Assembly (NCBI GenBank): GCA_010909165.1
Contig: VJWM01000151.1
Location: forward strand, 310,001-374,000
Origin: Anthoceros angustus
Lineage: Eukaryota; Streptophyta; Anthocerotopsida; Anthocerotales; Anthocerotaceae
Reading direction: 5' to 3'
Length of the DNA stretch: 64,000 nucleotides
Shown: in pieces, positions 45,165 to 57,411 of the stretch
Position numbering within the stretch: position 1 is the stretch's first letter
Layout: every line of letters starts with the position of its first letter
Notes under the pieces: generated by a model
Told to the model about the DNA's origin: nothing
Seen by the model: only the letters and a program-made list of their open reading frames with translations
Database searches by the model: none
Made by a program: the position numbers and the translations under genes

Positions 45165-47509
45165 TCACGAAGACGGCTTGGAGTTGGAGCTGGAGCTGGA
45201 GGAGTCGCGGGGCACGACGGAGGCGGTGGAGGCGGCGAAGGGATTGCGGACGGGCTGGGGCGCGATGAGTTCGTCGATCCCGCGGCGGACATGGCCGTCG
45301 CTGCGGCCGGAGATCTGGCCGAAGGCCTCGACGACCTCGCCGGCCGAGGGCCGCCGGGAAGGGTCTGGGGACAGGCACACCAGCACCAGCTTGAGAGCGA
45401 GCATGGCCTCCCGCTCCTGGTCAGGGGTGAGCCGGCCGCCATCCCTAAGCCGGGGGTCGATGGCCTCGTCCAGCTTCTTCTCCCGCGCCAGATATACCAG
45501 CCACGACCGCAAACCCTCGGGGAAGTTGAGTTGGAAGAAAGAGCTGGACGGGAGCTTGCCGGTGAAGAGCGCGGCCATGGTGATTCCGAAGCTGTAGATG
45601 TCGCTCGGCGGGGAGAACTTGGACGTCTGGTGGTACTCCGGCGCGATGAACCCAACCGTCCCCGCCACGTTGCTGGAAGCATGCGAACGCCCGTCCGGCA
45701 AAATCTTGGCCAGCCCGAAGTCCCCGATGTGCGCCTCGAACTTGTCGTCCAGCAGAATGTTCCCCGGCTTGATGTCCCGGTGCACAACCTTGGGGCGACA
45801 CTGCACGTGCAGGTACTCGAGCCCGGCCGCCGTCCCCTGCGCTATCCTCAGCCGGCACGGCCAGTCCATCACCAGCTCCCCGGCTGCCGCCTTGCTCAGC
45901 GCGGACTGCAGGCTCCCGTTCTCCATGAACTCGTACACCAGCAGATGGTCCTCCTGGCTTGCGACATACGCCAGCAACCTTACCAGGTTCCGGTGTCGGA
46001 TCGCGCCGAGGGAGTCGAGCTCGGACTGGATTTGCCTCTGCTCGGCCCCAAGGCGCGGCCCGCGACGGCGGAGCGGCGACCACATTGGCGACCGCGCGCC
46101 GTGCCGGTAGTCCGCGGGCCCGGACTCTGCCCGCTGCACCGCCACCAGCTTGATGGCCACCGGGAGGTCGCCCGGCTGCAGGACCGCCTTGAACACCTGC
46201 CCGCTTCCGCCATGGCCGAGCAGCTCCGCGCCCTGCAGGGCATCGGGCTCCTGCAGCGAGGCCAGCATCTTCGGCGAGACTACCTTGTTGAAGGTGATCG
46301 GTCCTTGCGTTGCATTCGGCTTCCTCCTCAGGTACAGCAAGAAGCGAAGAAGCGTGGCAACCATAGCCGCAGCTACGGCCCCGGCCAACAGCCCTAGCGC
46401 CAGCCCCAGCCCCCATCGCTGCGCGGCCGACCGCTGCTTCCGCCTCGGGAGCGGACCGGGCGGTGCTGCGTCGGTAGCGGGCGCCGGGGCGACTCCGAGT
46501 CCGCGGTCCCAGGACCGCGCGCGGGAGGCGAAGGCGGGTCCGCGATCCCAGGACCGGACGTCGGGGGAGACACAGGGGTCGCAGGACCGGGGGCTTCCTG
46601 GAGCCGTACGGCGCGGCCATGGCGGGAGCGAGGACGCAGGCGGGCCTTCCATCCGAGATGCACAATCGAGGCCGAGGTCGAGGCCAAGACGTTGACATTA
46701 GGAAGGCGGTGGTACCGGCCAGTGGTATCATGAATCCGCGCCGCCGTCGCTGCTTCCAGGCTGTTTCCTTCGAGGTTGATGGAGGCCAGGCGTTTGCAGC
46801 TCGCGAGTCCCAAGGGAATTGGGCCTGAGAGGTGGTTGCTCGACAGATCCAGCTCCTCCAGCTCCTTGCCCGCCGATGCTCCAGGCTCCGCAGATCCGAA
46901 CAATGCGGCCAGGCCGCCGACGAGATTGTTGTTGCCGAGGGCGAGATGTCGGAGCCGGGGGAGGCGCGCCAGGAAGCCGTCCGGGATCGGACCGGAAAAG
47001 AAGTTCCCGGAAAGATCGAGGAGGACGAGCTGGTGAGGCTGGCCGAGGGAGTCTCCGAAGAGGGCGTCCAAACCGCCGGCGAGGCGGCTGTTCCGGAGGT
47101 TGAGACGTCTCAGTGCAGGGAGGGACGGGAGGAGGCCGGGGGGGAGGGGGCCGGAGAGGGAGGTAGAATCCAGCTCCAGGGACTCCAGCTCCGAGAGTTG
47201 GGTGATGGCGGAAGGGACGGGGCCGGTGAGCCCGGGGTGGTGGAGAGAGAGGCTCACCACTCGTCCGTTCCGGCAGCCTACTCCCGCCCAGGAGCAAGGG
47301 TTGTCACCTGCCCAATCCCCCAGCACGGGGTCAGAATCCGCCATGGCCGCCTTCACCTCCAGCAGCGCCTGCGCATCTTGCTTGAGCCTGTTACGGCCGT
47401 GGAGGAGGGAGTTAGGGTTGAGGTAGAGGTAGCAGAGGGAAATGACGAGGGAGAGCTTGAGCCACTTCCATCCCTCGTCGCCCATCTGGAAGCCCGTCTC
47501 CGCTGGCAT
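45165..47509 (-). CDS. SOBIR1-like LRR receptor kinase (reading frame changes in the linker)
   Basis: The start at 47509 gives a signal-anchor region (LSLVISLCYLYLN), an LRR N-terminal cap (ALLEVKAAMADSDPVLGDW...NPCSWAGVGC) and about six LRRs to 46770. In a second frame from about 46500 come a basic patch, a membrane segment (46412-46337, GLGLALGLLAGAVAAAMVAT) and a kinase ending at 45165. Kinase signs are the G-loop GHGGSGQVFKA, Lys in VAIK, HRD, DFG and IAPEY. Close to SOBIR1 are IRHRNLVRLLAYV, GLEYLH, EYHQTSKFSPPSDIYSFGI and FTGKLPSSSFFQ. SOBIR1 is the plasma-membrane adaptor kinase of LRR receptor-like proteins in immunity. LRR and kinase frames differ by one base; a small intron in the GC-rich, proline-rich linker (46450-46720), a frameshift or an assembly error could explain it. 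Length (about 700-750 residues) fits the family. Confidence 0.65.
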
Positions 47510-48288
47510 CCGGGGGCGACAAGGAGGGGCGGGAGGAAAGCCTCGAGGAGAAGAGGAGGGAGCTGGAAGTGTGAAGATGTGAAGCTAATATCTGCCTCCC
47601 CCAAAAGAGATCAGCAGGAGGGTAAAGCATCGCTACCTTCGACGCTGCCCTGTTCCCGGAAATAACCCGGTTTCGGACACGAATCCCGCACGCATTGGAT
47701 GACGGCCCAGCTACCAGACAACCACGGCGACTCAGGTCAGGAGCGGACGAACCTGACATGGGTAGGTCAGCAGTTCCCCGCACTGCGTGCAGAACTACCT
47801 TCGAAAAATTGCTTGTTCTTCTTCTTCAAGAATTGTTTTCCGCCTTCTTTGACGGCTGGATCGACACTGCAGGTGTCCCGAAGCACGAGAGGAACGTCCT
47901 GTATACGCTAGAGCACTAGACGACACACAGGGACAGGGTGATGAGCAGTAGCCACACAAATCCAGAATGCTAGTGCGAAGGACGCAAGTCCAAGTCAAGA
48001 CAAGAGGGCACACGACAGGGTATGGAGTATAGAGAGTGGCAAGGGAATCGGAACTTAGAATTGAGATGGGGAACATTCGGCTAGAGTACTGTACGTATTA
48101 TTTATGTACTCCGAAATGTGGGCTGAACTGATTCTCCCGGAGAGCAAGCCAGTCTCTCGGCATTCAGAGAGGCTGCTGAAAGACACCAGAACTTAAACTC
48201 AGCAGTGAACGAGTAGGAATGGACAATTCGGGTGGCTGGTGATGCACGAACCTGAGGAAAGAAAGGGAAAATGTTTGTGGTAGTATAG
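47510..48288. other. intergenic region: upstream of the SOBIR1-like gene, 3' of the PP2C gene
   Basis: Both neighbours are transcribed leftwards, so this contains the promoter of the receptor kinase and the 3' end of the phosphatase gene. No clear TATA box or gene is visible. Confidence 0.5.
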
Positions 48289-50389
48289 CTACGAAGGTGT
48301 CTTGGGCTGGGTGGAAAACAGAAATCCTTTACCGGGGTCGACGGTGGACTTCTTGGTGGAGACGTAGGAGACGACCACTGTGATGTCGTCCATTTTCCCA
48401 CCGTAGAACCGGATACCGGCGTCTTGGGCGGCAGCAGAGAAAGGTGTCTGCCTGTTCCTGTCTTGGGCTCGGTCCCTGGCCAAGGCGGCTATTCTCTGAG
48501 CTGTCACCTGGGGGTCTGCACCACCTCGAGTAGACTGCATTACGACGCTTGTCAACTCCGTGTCGTAAAGGTTGTCGAAGACACCGTCTGTGCCGGCAAC
48601 GATCACATCCCCTGCTGCCACAGGTACAGAGAATTCCTGCACACAGTTGTTGGGAGTCAGGCCTGATATTGGGCATGGCTAATGGTAGGACAGACTTCTC
48701 CCTCATCTTCTCTAGGGGACCCAAGGGAAAGCAGAGGCAAAAGCAGTGGCAAGGTTATCCACCTCTGCGGCACTGGGCGGGTCACTGCCACCGCTTTCCA
48801 GTTGGAAGGGGATGTTGAACTGATGCTGCTGTGGAGGAGACTTGAAGATAGTGCGCCCATTTCTCACCACCACGAAGCCACTGTCTCCCAGATTTGCTGC
48901 TTGCAATCCCTGTTACAACAGACAAACAGTGAGGTCAGTTTACAAAGTGTTAATCCCGGGTGTGGAAGCCCAGTGTTGCCATGAGAAGGAGAAGATCTTG
49001 AGCAATAACTACCTCGTTTGAGAGTGCAAGAATGCAGGCAGTAGATGATCCCCTGCATTTTGTCCTTGAATGAGCAGTTGCCATGACCCTGGCAGGATCC
49101 ACATAGCCATGTGGCTCTTGGCCCACTGCAATCGTCGCCTGTTTCATCAGCTCCCTGGCATATTCCCCAGCATCAACACCCACATCCGCCCATCCGCCAA
49201 CACCATCAGCAACTCCGACCACCGGTGCGTCAGAGCAGATGAAGTATGCATCCTCGCCACCTGTTTTCATCTTCTCAGGATGGGGCAAGCAACAGGCTCC
49301 CGAAAATAACCTCAGATTGTTTGTGTCCACCGACGTCCTGCATGAGATACAAGTCCCATTCCCAGTGAACAAAAGAATCGATTCTCCGCTGCACAGAAAA
49401 GTTATTTGCATTCCTCCAGGGTTTGACCTCTACCATGACAACGGTTCAGTGCATCACACAGCACCATCTAGTGGGAAACACAGATCAACTGGAGACACTT
49501 ACGGTTCTTGTGGAGGACTCGAGTCCTGGTTCCCATCGTCGTGATTCCCATCCATTCCCATGCCCGGAGCAGCAGCCAACTCTGCTCCAGAGGTAGCATC
49601 TTGAAGACATCTCACAAACGCAAGATCCGCAGCTGGCAGACCTGGTGCTAGGCGAAAAAAATGATAAGCAACAGAAGTGCGCAACACATGCCGAAACGCC
49701 GATGCTCCGCCAGTAAACAATCCGTCTCCATATTTCCTATCCCCATGGCTGCTCCCACTCCTGATCCTAAACTCACTGCCCCTGCCCAAGGGCTCCTCCT
49801 CTTCTCGAGAGGTGCCACCAGCTTGCAAGGAACAAACCGTCATCCCATCCCCAAATCGAAACCGACAATCCAACTCCAAATCCTCCCTCCCAAACCAGCC
49901 ATTTCTCCTCCACACACCCTCGTTCCCGACAGCGCACTGAAAAAGGGACACCCCTGGCCCCTTCACCCTACTAACTCCAACGACCCCATCCCTAGCCGCA
50001 TCCAGGCTCAGCTCGGCATGCACTCTCGGACCCATCCCCGAACCCTTCTCCAACAAATCGCTCCTCCCAGCCTGCTGATAGCCGCAGGCAGGCCACACCG
50101 TGCCATGGGCAGACGGTGTGGCAAAAACACGGGCAAAGGCTTCCGAGATGGAGAGAGCCGTCTTACTAACCGACGACACCTCAGGAATAGGTTTAGCTCC
50201 CCCGGATGCTGCACTCACACGGAATGGCCACAAAGATGCCAAGAACGCAGCCGGCGTGCCGCCTTCTGCCTGCCACGACAACAACCCACTTCTGTCCGCA
50301 AAACCCTTCACCCCAGGGTTGCTTCCCAACTGCTGTCGGACAGCTGCGGCGCCTGCTTTGAGATTCCGGATGCTGTCCAAGGTGGGCAT
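48289..50389 (-). CDS. PP2C-type protein phosphatase (PP2C55/26/80-like), four exons
   Basis: Exons: 50389-49503, 49337-49013, 48909-48763 and 48636-48289, joined by GT-AG introns with consistent phases. The catalytic PPM domain is confined to exons 2-4: [20 protein letters not shown], then [18 protein letters not shown] (metal-binding DGVGGW), [44 protein letters not shown] and [14 protein letters not shown]. The metal-ligand Asp residues (ADGVGG, GTDGV, DDIT) are present, so activity is likely. The closest remembered relatives are Arabidopsis PP2C55/PP2C80 and the chloroplast phosphatase PBCP group. Exon 1 (about 296 residues) is a long poorly conserved N-terminal part, as in PP2C55, probably including an organelle transit peptide. 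The start at 50389 is the first in-frame ATG of the long exon. Substrate unknown. Confidence 0.88.
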
Positions 50390-52120
50390 TTCCCGCTTGC
50401 TTGCTGACCATCAACGGCCGCACACCACCATGCTGCTGCTCTGGGTGCTTCAACAGCGGAATCCCACACCCAATCAGACGTCCTTGCATCTTGCCTCCAC
50501 GGCTCCCTTCTTGCTGCAAGAATCCATTTCCTTCAACAATCCGAAAGCAAGGCTCCTCCCAAAATCCCCGCTCCTCCAAGTGTCGCTGCCACAGCCTACG
50601 TGTTCACCCTGCCTCACGCAACACTTCAATTTTTTTGGCCTCTGCTACGATTCCACCTGCTGCTTAATACCCACCGTCACCTAAACCAAATCCACACCAC
50701 ATGATCACAAAAACATACCAATCACCACGATCGGGATCGCAATCTCAAGCATCCTCCAAATCCAGGCAGCCAGACCTTTCCCTCTCGTAACAGCCACAAA
50801 CAACATCCCCTTCAGATACCGGTCTAGCTGTTTACTGTACGTTACTCAAGCACTCACGGCTTTATTTGGATGGCTTTGAGGCTGATCCGCTTGCCGCCTT
50901 CCGAGATGCTGAACAGGTATTGGATAAAATACGCAAATATGATAGACGACAGTGTTATAATAGGAGGTATCAAACAAGATAAATAATTATAAAATAATAT
51001 AAACCATTAAATTGTTAAATATCATATTTATTGACGTGGAGGCTTTATAAATATGCAGAGATGGGAAGTCCCATCTACATTGGGGCGATGGGGGAGAACT
51101 CTTCTACAGGGCTCAAGCCAAGGCCGGCGAACATCTACTCTGAAGCTACCTACCGCTCCTAAGATATCATCGTCTGGAAAACGGAAGGGCCTACTAACCA
51201 CCAGAGCTAAAGATGCTACATTCCCCGTGTTCGAAGCTATCCTAAAAATTGCATTTGTCAACGCCCTTTGCAAATAACTTAGGAGGTGGAGGCAACAAGG
51301 AGGCGCATGGTGCTCCTCCAGGAGCATATGGAGGCGGCCCAGGGCAAAGGTCGTGAAGCAAACTAAGTGATACTCATTACCGGAGGAATGCCACCACACA
51401 GGAAAGAGGGAGACCTACCCCATTCTTTCGGATGTATTATGCTTCAATACAAGCCTTGATAAACCTCGAGAAGTCCTTGCCCATGTCCCCATGAGTCTCA
51501 ATAGCAAGAGGAATGAAAGAATGGCTTTCTTGCTTGGGGTTGTACTTGTGAACCTTGGCTGTAGCACATCCCTCCGCCGTCCAACCCGAAGGGTTGATGA
51601 TGGACGAGGAAAGATAAGGGATCAGGATCTGTGGTGTAGCAGGGTCGTAGAGGTGCAACTAGTCAGTCCTTTTTTGAAATAGGAAAGAGGATCCTTCGAG
51701 GTTTGAGAGGGTCTGACATGGAGACCACCCTCCTTTGTATAAAGAGGCTCTCGAAGTCTCTCCAAACAAACGATTCTACGTTGAGCATTTCCGTGTCCTA
51801 GCCAAAGGTCTGATCGTGGTTCTAGCCTGCGCGTTGGAAAGGAGGCTTAGATGATAATGTCTTGTGTCACGTTACAGGACTTGATGCGATATCTGTTTCT
51901 TTAGAGCTATGTGACTAGCTCCAGTGATTTTGTGAATGCAGGCTGAGGAGGTGATAAGGCTATGGCGAACCCTAAAGGGAAAAGCCCCTACCCATACGAC
52001 GGATAGTGAAAGCCGTGAGTCTCATGCCAGAGGAACGAGTCGGAGGACTGGGACTTCCAAGGCAGGGACTATCTAGCATCCCACAACCGTAACCCCCAAA
52101 GTTGAGTTGTGCAACACCGG
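50390..52120. other. PP2C upstream region and gene-free spacer
   Basis: 50390-50700 is the 5' flank of the phosphatase gene. AT-rich DNA at 50930-51050 is followed by short ORFs (51028-51399 minus, 51437-51658 minus) without recognisable motifs. No gene called. Confidence 0.45.
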
Positions 52121-52127
52121 CATTTCA

Positions 52128-52215
52128 AGATAAGAGAAGAGAGGGAGAGGGAGAGGGAGAGGGAGAGAGAGAAGGAGAAGGAGAAGGGAGGAAGAGAAGA
52201 GGATGAAGAAGAGCC
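52128..52215. repeat. polypurine (GA-rich) tract
   Basis: Nearly 90 bases of G and A, with GGGAGA and GGAGAA reiterations. Confidence 0.9.
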
Positions 52216-54060
52216 GAAGCGGGCGTAATGGGCCCGCGACAGAGCGCAGATTGGATCTAAATCAGTGTGGGTATTGACAATACCGTGGTCCCCTTTCGGC
52301 CACCGTGGCTGAAAGGAATTCCCCGAGGGAGGAAGTATGCCACGGGAGATTGAATGTTTTGGGGGTGATTGCGTTTAACTGTGAATAGCTAGAACAGCGT
52401 CTGTATAGAATGAGGTTTCTTTTGAAACCCCTTTTTGCACACGGACGTGGCCGGACCCCATTTTGCACTCGAAAAAAATCGGCACTATAATCAGCCTTTT
52501 TTGTATTTCTTTGCAGACATGTCACCCACAACCTTTTGAATAATTCTTTTGATACACATTATTTGAGATTGTAGATTGCAAGTACGTGGCAAAAACCTAA
52601 AGTCCCTCCCATTCCCGTTCGGCTTTTTGTTTCAAACTGGACACAGAATTCGTGCGCAAACTTATGCGCGCACTTACATCTAACAGCCCAACACGCAATC
52701 ATTGCCGTGTTGGACGATACAAACGCTTAGAGTTTTTAGGGCTTGTTACTGCACGCAAACTTGTTTGTGCACCAACCTTTCATTCATACCAGTCAATCCT
52801 AAGACTATACTCTTGCTCTAGGAATTTTACAGGACTTTGTTTCTTAGACATTGGTACAATAATATCTTCATTAACCTGATGCTCTTGATCCGCGTGCAGT
52901 GCGACAATGAGAGTGGCATGGTCTGCACTTGGAGCTGGGCCCATGTCAAACGTCTCAAGATTCAAAAGATGCAAAAGGTTCTCACTACTAGTTCAAAGTT
53001 TTAACCACTAGAAAAAAGATGAGGGCTAAGTAAAGATAAGAACATATCCACATTAGGGAGGTGCACAAAAAAGGTTGAAAACGTCGAAAGGAACCTTTAA
53101 AACAACAAAAATATCAAAAATAATACCAAAAAATTCAAAAAATATCAAAATTTTAGTACACGTCCGCGCACTTGCCTCAAAACGTTGGACTTTTTTGGGA
53201 TTTTTTTTTGGGGTTTTTTAGATTTTTTTACTCTTTTTTTCTTTGGATGAACCGTCTGGGAATGCACTAGGAGGCATGAATCATATGGGTTCATGCTCCT
53301 AGGCCCTTCTTGACCTTGGATGCGCACTTATGCGCGCACTGCCTCCTGCCCTGGCGCGCACTGCCCCTGCACCGTGCGCACACCTAGGCCCCCTTGCCCC
53401 CTAGTGCATGCACTTGTTCACCCAGTTGGGCCCCCCTGGCATATATGATGATAACCCAGTACTAGGTCACCGCCAAAAGAGACGGAAACACCATAAAGGA
53501 TACAAAGGGGATAGGGTATTCTTTGTCGCATTAGGGCATATGATAGATATATGAGAGCGGTCTAGGTGAACCTCCGCCAATGTCTACTACTTGTTATTTT
53601 GTTGGGAGTTCCGGCACATCCTCAGACCTCCAAAAGGACATGTTTTCCCATTAGAAGATCATTTTTCACGTTCTTTTTGCACAGTGCGTGCACAAATTTG
53701 CGCATAACGTTGTTTAGATGCGCACTTATGCGCGCCTAGGCCCCCCTGGTATACAAAAACATACAAAACCACACAAAATGCAGAAACTATGAACATGATG
53801 AAATTATGGAACAATGAGGTCACTGGCCCGTCATCACACCGACAAAATTGCCATGAATCTGAGTACAAGGCGCCAGCGCGGTGTAAGTGACTCGACAGGA
53901 AGTGGTGCCGGAGCCGAAAATGCCCAAAACCGATGGATGAACACCTACAAAAACCAACAAAAACCAAACCAACTTCAGTTTCCGGCGAAATAGGGTTGGG
54001 ATTTTTTCCAAAACCCCTTTTGACAGGAGAAACCCCTTTCTACCCAGACGCTTTATTAGT
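52216..54060. repeat. spacer with recurrent GCGCACTTATGCGCGCAC blocks
   Basis: The block (T/A)GCGCA(A)ACTTATGCGCGCAC occurs near 52655, 53320 and 53705, with related GCGCGCACTGCCC and CTAGGCCCCCCTGG blocks at 53350-53440 and 53725-53745. T- and A-rich runs (53100-53240) lie between. No gene recognised. Confidence 0.6.
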
Positions 54061-54067
54061 AGTAAGA

Positions 54068-54169
54068 ACTGATCAGTGACTGATCAGTTCGATCAGCCAT
54101 GGGATTCGATCCCAAGAGAACGTGTTAGAGCCAACAGTTGACGCTCACTTGGGATCGAATCCCATGGCT
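54068..54169. repeat. 22-bp perfect inverted repeat beside ACTGATCAGT palindromes
   Basis: 54095-54116 (AGCCATGGGATTCGATCCCA + AG) is the exact reverse complement of 54148-54169, with a 31-base spacer. Immediately left, ACTGATCAGT occurs twice (54068, 54079). The TTCGATCC/ATCGAATCC core recalls a tRNA T-arm. The structure could form a cruciform or hairpin. Confidence 0.9.
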
Positions 54170-54397
54170 ACCAACAACATGGGGTAATTGTGTGCACCCT
54201 GTAGGTCATCAATGGGCTTGCAAAAGTTGATCTCACACACCTCCAAGCACGCTGCAACAAGCGCTTCACCGTTCAAATTATTGTACAAAGCAAATCTGCC
54301 ACCCCCAGGATTCTAGCCAGCGAGTGAAGACAAATGGCGGATTGCAGCCAAAGTTGATGAAGATATTTGGCATGAAGTTCATATTACAAAACAAAAT

Positions 54398-55036
54398 TTG
54401 ATGTCAGCCCAAGACCGAGCCCGCAAGTCAATTAACCAACACCGACGACACATCTCATGCGAGATTGCCAGTTGGTATGGCTCCAAGTCCGACCTCATAG
54501 GTATCCATCTTTGGTGTAAGCAAAACACAAATTGGGTTACCGGTTTGCAAGACCCTTCATGGTTTAGAACCTTGATCAAGGTTCTTAGCAAAGTGAGTGA
54601 GGTTGCCTACAAGCTCGAGCTCCTGGCAAACTGGAGGATGTACCGGACCTTTCTCGTGAGTATGCTGAAGCTAGTGATCCCACGCCATCCCGATCGAGCT
54701 CACCGACCTATCCCTGGCAACCACACCCCGCCATTACCAACTAGGCTGCAACAACCAAGTGCACCAGTGACAGTCCCATCGGCGAAGACAATAGGCTGCC
54801 ATCCCCAAGTCACCTCTCTATCCCAACCCGACAGAATTTTGGAGGTGCATATCCGCCGGTTGCGGAATCGTTCAATCCGTGATTTCTTAGTGGGATGGAG
54901 CCAGGAACCAGATACCTCGATCAGTTGGGAGCCCGAGGAATTTTGCCATCATTTTCCAACATCTCGAAGGCTTGGAGGACCAGACCTCTTATGGTGGGGG
55001 AGAATGTTACAATCTGCAAGAGCAACAAGCCCGTGT
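54398..55036 (+). pseudogene. Ty3/gypsy chromovirus integrase C-terminus and chromodomain remnant
   Basis: Reads AQDRARKSINQHRR, KVSEVAYKLELLANWRMYRT and FLVSMLKL, the usual C-terminal integrase block of plant chromoviruses. It is followed by a chromodomain-like DRILEVHIRRLRNRSIRDFL and SWEPEEF. Expected residues between SYE(V)GD-like and GP(F/Y) positions are changed, and no upstream integrase core is visible, so it is a degraded 3' end. Confidence 0.8.
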
Positions 55037-55200
55037 AGGTAGTGAAGACCAGATGCCAGAGTAATGAGCCCGGCATGCGAACGTGCAACCGGCCGAATAC
55101 AAAGATGAAGCCGTAAATACCTAATTACCTGGGTCCCATAAATAGTTATAAATATAGGGTAGAATACAAGTAGACTTGTAGAAATACAGTTATGAGAAGT
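55005..55200 (+). mobile_element. start of a gypsy 3' LTR (right end not resolved)
   Basis: A purine-rich run GGTGGGGGAGAA is followed by TGTTACAATC, the expected polypurine tract and LTR 5' end just after the chromodomain. A TATAAATA at 55147 would be its promoter. No matching second LTR in the window; the right boundary is a guess. Confidence 0.5.
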
Positions 55201-57411
55201 AGGTAGAAAACCAAGACTGTTGCACGAGGGACTCAGCGTGCTTCTTAAATCAGATGCTATGTAAGGGATTGAAACGGAAGCAAAGCCAGCCATTCCTGGA
55301 CGAAGTATATAAGTGCCTGCTAAAAGGAAAGAATTTGCTCTCCCTGGCAATAGGAAACATGACATCTTGGACTGCGTCATGTGTATCAATGCACGGCCCA
55401 CCTATTCGACAAAGAGCTAAGTGGATCCCAGAGTCATCGAGAGGAGTAGCATAGCTGCAGGTCGTGAGAGAACAGGCCTGAGGTTGGACCAAGCCCAAGC
55501 GGAACCTTATTGTGGTAGAAAAAGAAGCCGGTGCGAATTGGAAGCTAGGATGCAAGGTCGGGCCAAAAGCCAGGAACCCGCTCCCTGTAATGAACAAGAG
55601 CGGAGACGAGCTCGAGTCGGTTGAGCAATAGAGAAATCCAAAAGAAGGGTCCTGGCAATCCAGATTAGTCGACTCGAACCTAGATCTCGCTACGCGCCCT
55701 CCCTCCTTCTATAGAGACTCCCAATCCCTTGCCTGAAACCGGTGGAGATGCGATGCTACCTCCTTGTGGCCAGAGGAAGCACCTATGGGGCGACGAAGAC
55801 ACCACTATTCAAAAAAGGAAAAAAGTCCAGGCCGCCTCGTCTCGAGGGTCTTGTGTGAGCCGCTCCAAGGGATGCCGATGTGCAACCCGAATGTTGTTAT
55901 GCAGTCGTCTTGGGAAACGTCAAAAAAGTCGAGGTCCTAGGAGATGCGTCTCGTACAAGGCCAAAAGATGATCAGACTACACCCGCAACCACTTCCAAGA
56001 CTCTCGTGGAGGCTTGAGGGGAATAGTCTGATGCGGGGTCGAGTGGACAGTAGTAGTGGAAGATGCAAGCCTAACTCGAGCCTCCCAAATAGTCCGATCG
56101 AAGTCCTTGTGAACCCTACCCATGTAGTGCCTCACCCCCTGTGATAGGAATCCCATACACGGAGCAAGGAGTATCCTTGACAGACGTGCAAGGAGTGGGC
56201 CCCGTAGAGATAAAATAAATAAAGATATAAAGAAAAAATGATATTTATTTTAGTATAATATAAATAAAGATGATAGGAAGATAGATAGAGGTCTTTCTTT
56301 CATTTGCTTCTTCTCCTTTAGATAGATATAAATGAATTATAATGACAGATGTAGATAGGAATTAAAAAGACTAAATATAGATAATTTATTTTATTTATGA
56401 TAAATAAATTAAAGGAGATTAAAAACAAAAAGATTAGAGATAGAGAAAGTGGGTTTTGTTTTTTTATGAACTAAATTATATAAATATCCTTTCACTACGA
56501 TTAAAATAAATTCAAAATATATTATACGGTAGAAAATACTACAAAAAAACTTAATGATTTTAAATAAAATAGATAAAAAATTAAAGAAAGATTATTTTCT
56601 ATTTATATATTAAATAAGTAGTGAAAAATATTAAAGAGGAAAAGATTAGAAGTAAAAGAAAGAGGTTAGAAAAGGATTATTTTAATTGTTTTCATGTTGT
56701 AACATCAGATGTAAATGAAGATTCAAAGGGATTGTAAAGAATTGGAAAATGTATTATATAGTGCTAAAATAAGAAAACAAAAACAAAAACAACTAGTTCT
56801 AGAAGAGAGTGGTAGACATATCAAATATGACTACCAAAAAGAAAAGGAGGAAGGTGCAAAGAGCCTGGCCACATGTCTCCAAGAATTTCGACACTTCCAA
56901 ACATCCACTTTGATATTTTCATCCGCAAGAACCCATTTTCTATGATTGATCACTCATATTTTGGCAGCCACATTACTTTTTGTTCACTCTCACATCCGCC
57001 ACTACTCCCTCTCGCACCTCCTACATTCTCTTGCAATTACTCAAAACCCACCATCGCTCCCTCCTACATCGTCCTCTTGTATTCTCCTACAACCTCCCGC
57101 ATTCTTCGAAATCCTTGTGTCCTTCTACATCGTCTTGCATTTGCCACCGCTCCTCCTACACCTCCAAAATCCTCCTCCCTCACCATTGTAGCAGTCGACA
57201 GACCATAACCTAGGTAATGAACAAAACATTTTGCAAAATTTTCTGATCTCATGTCAACGTTTCATCTAATATAGATCATAGTGGAAGGAAGTCAAGGTGG
57301 TTAGAATAGAAAAAAAAATTTATTGGTTATAAATTGATAATAATAAAGATGGTATTTGATATTTGATATAAAAGTTGTATCCCTATTTTTTAAACATGTC
57401 TAATTTTGGTT
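55201..57411. other. degraded repeat DNA, becoming AT-rich from about 56160
   Basis: Short plus-strand ORFs at 55254-56144 show no recognisable domain and are probably retroelement debris. From 56160 the sequence is AT-rich with GATAGATATAAA-like runs and no coding signal. Confidence 0.5.

Noticed and set aside
45291-46397. 368-residue plus-strand ORF antisense to the SOBIR1-like kinase
   Set aside because: It is a shadow frame of the GC-rich kinase-coding strand, whose kinase motifs are all in the minus frame.
46832-47665. 277-residue plus-strand ORF antisense to the LRR domain
   Set aside because: Shadow of the LRR-coding sequence; repetitive Glu/Gly/Arg content is the complement of the LRR codons.
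49661-50407. 248-residue plus-strand ORF antisense to PP2C exon 1
   Set aside because: Exon 1 of the phosphatase is supported by splice phase into the catalytic exons; the antisense frame shows only Pro/Ser-rich sequence.
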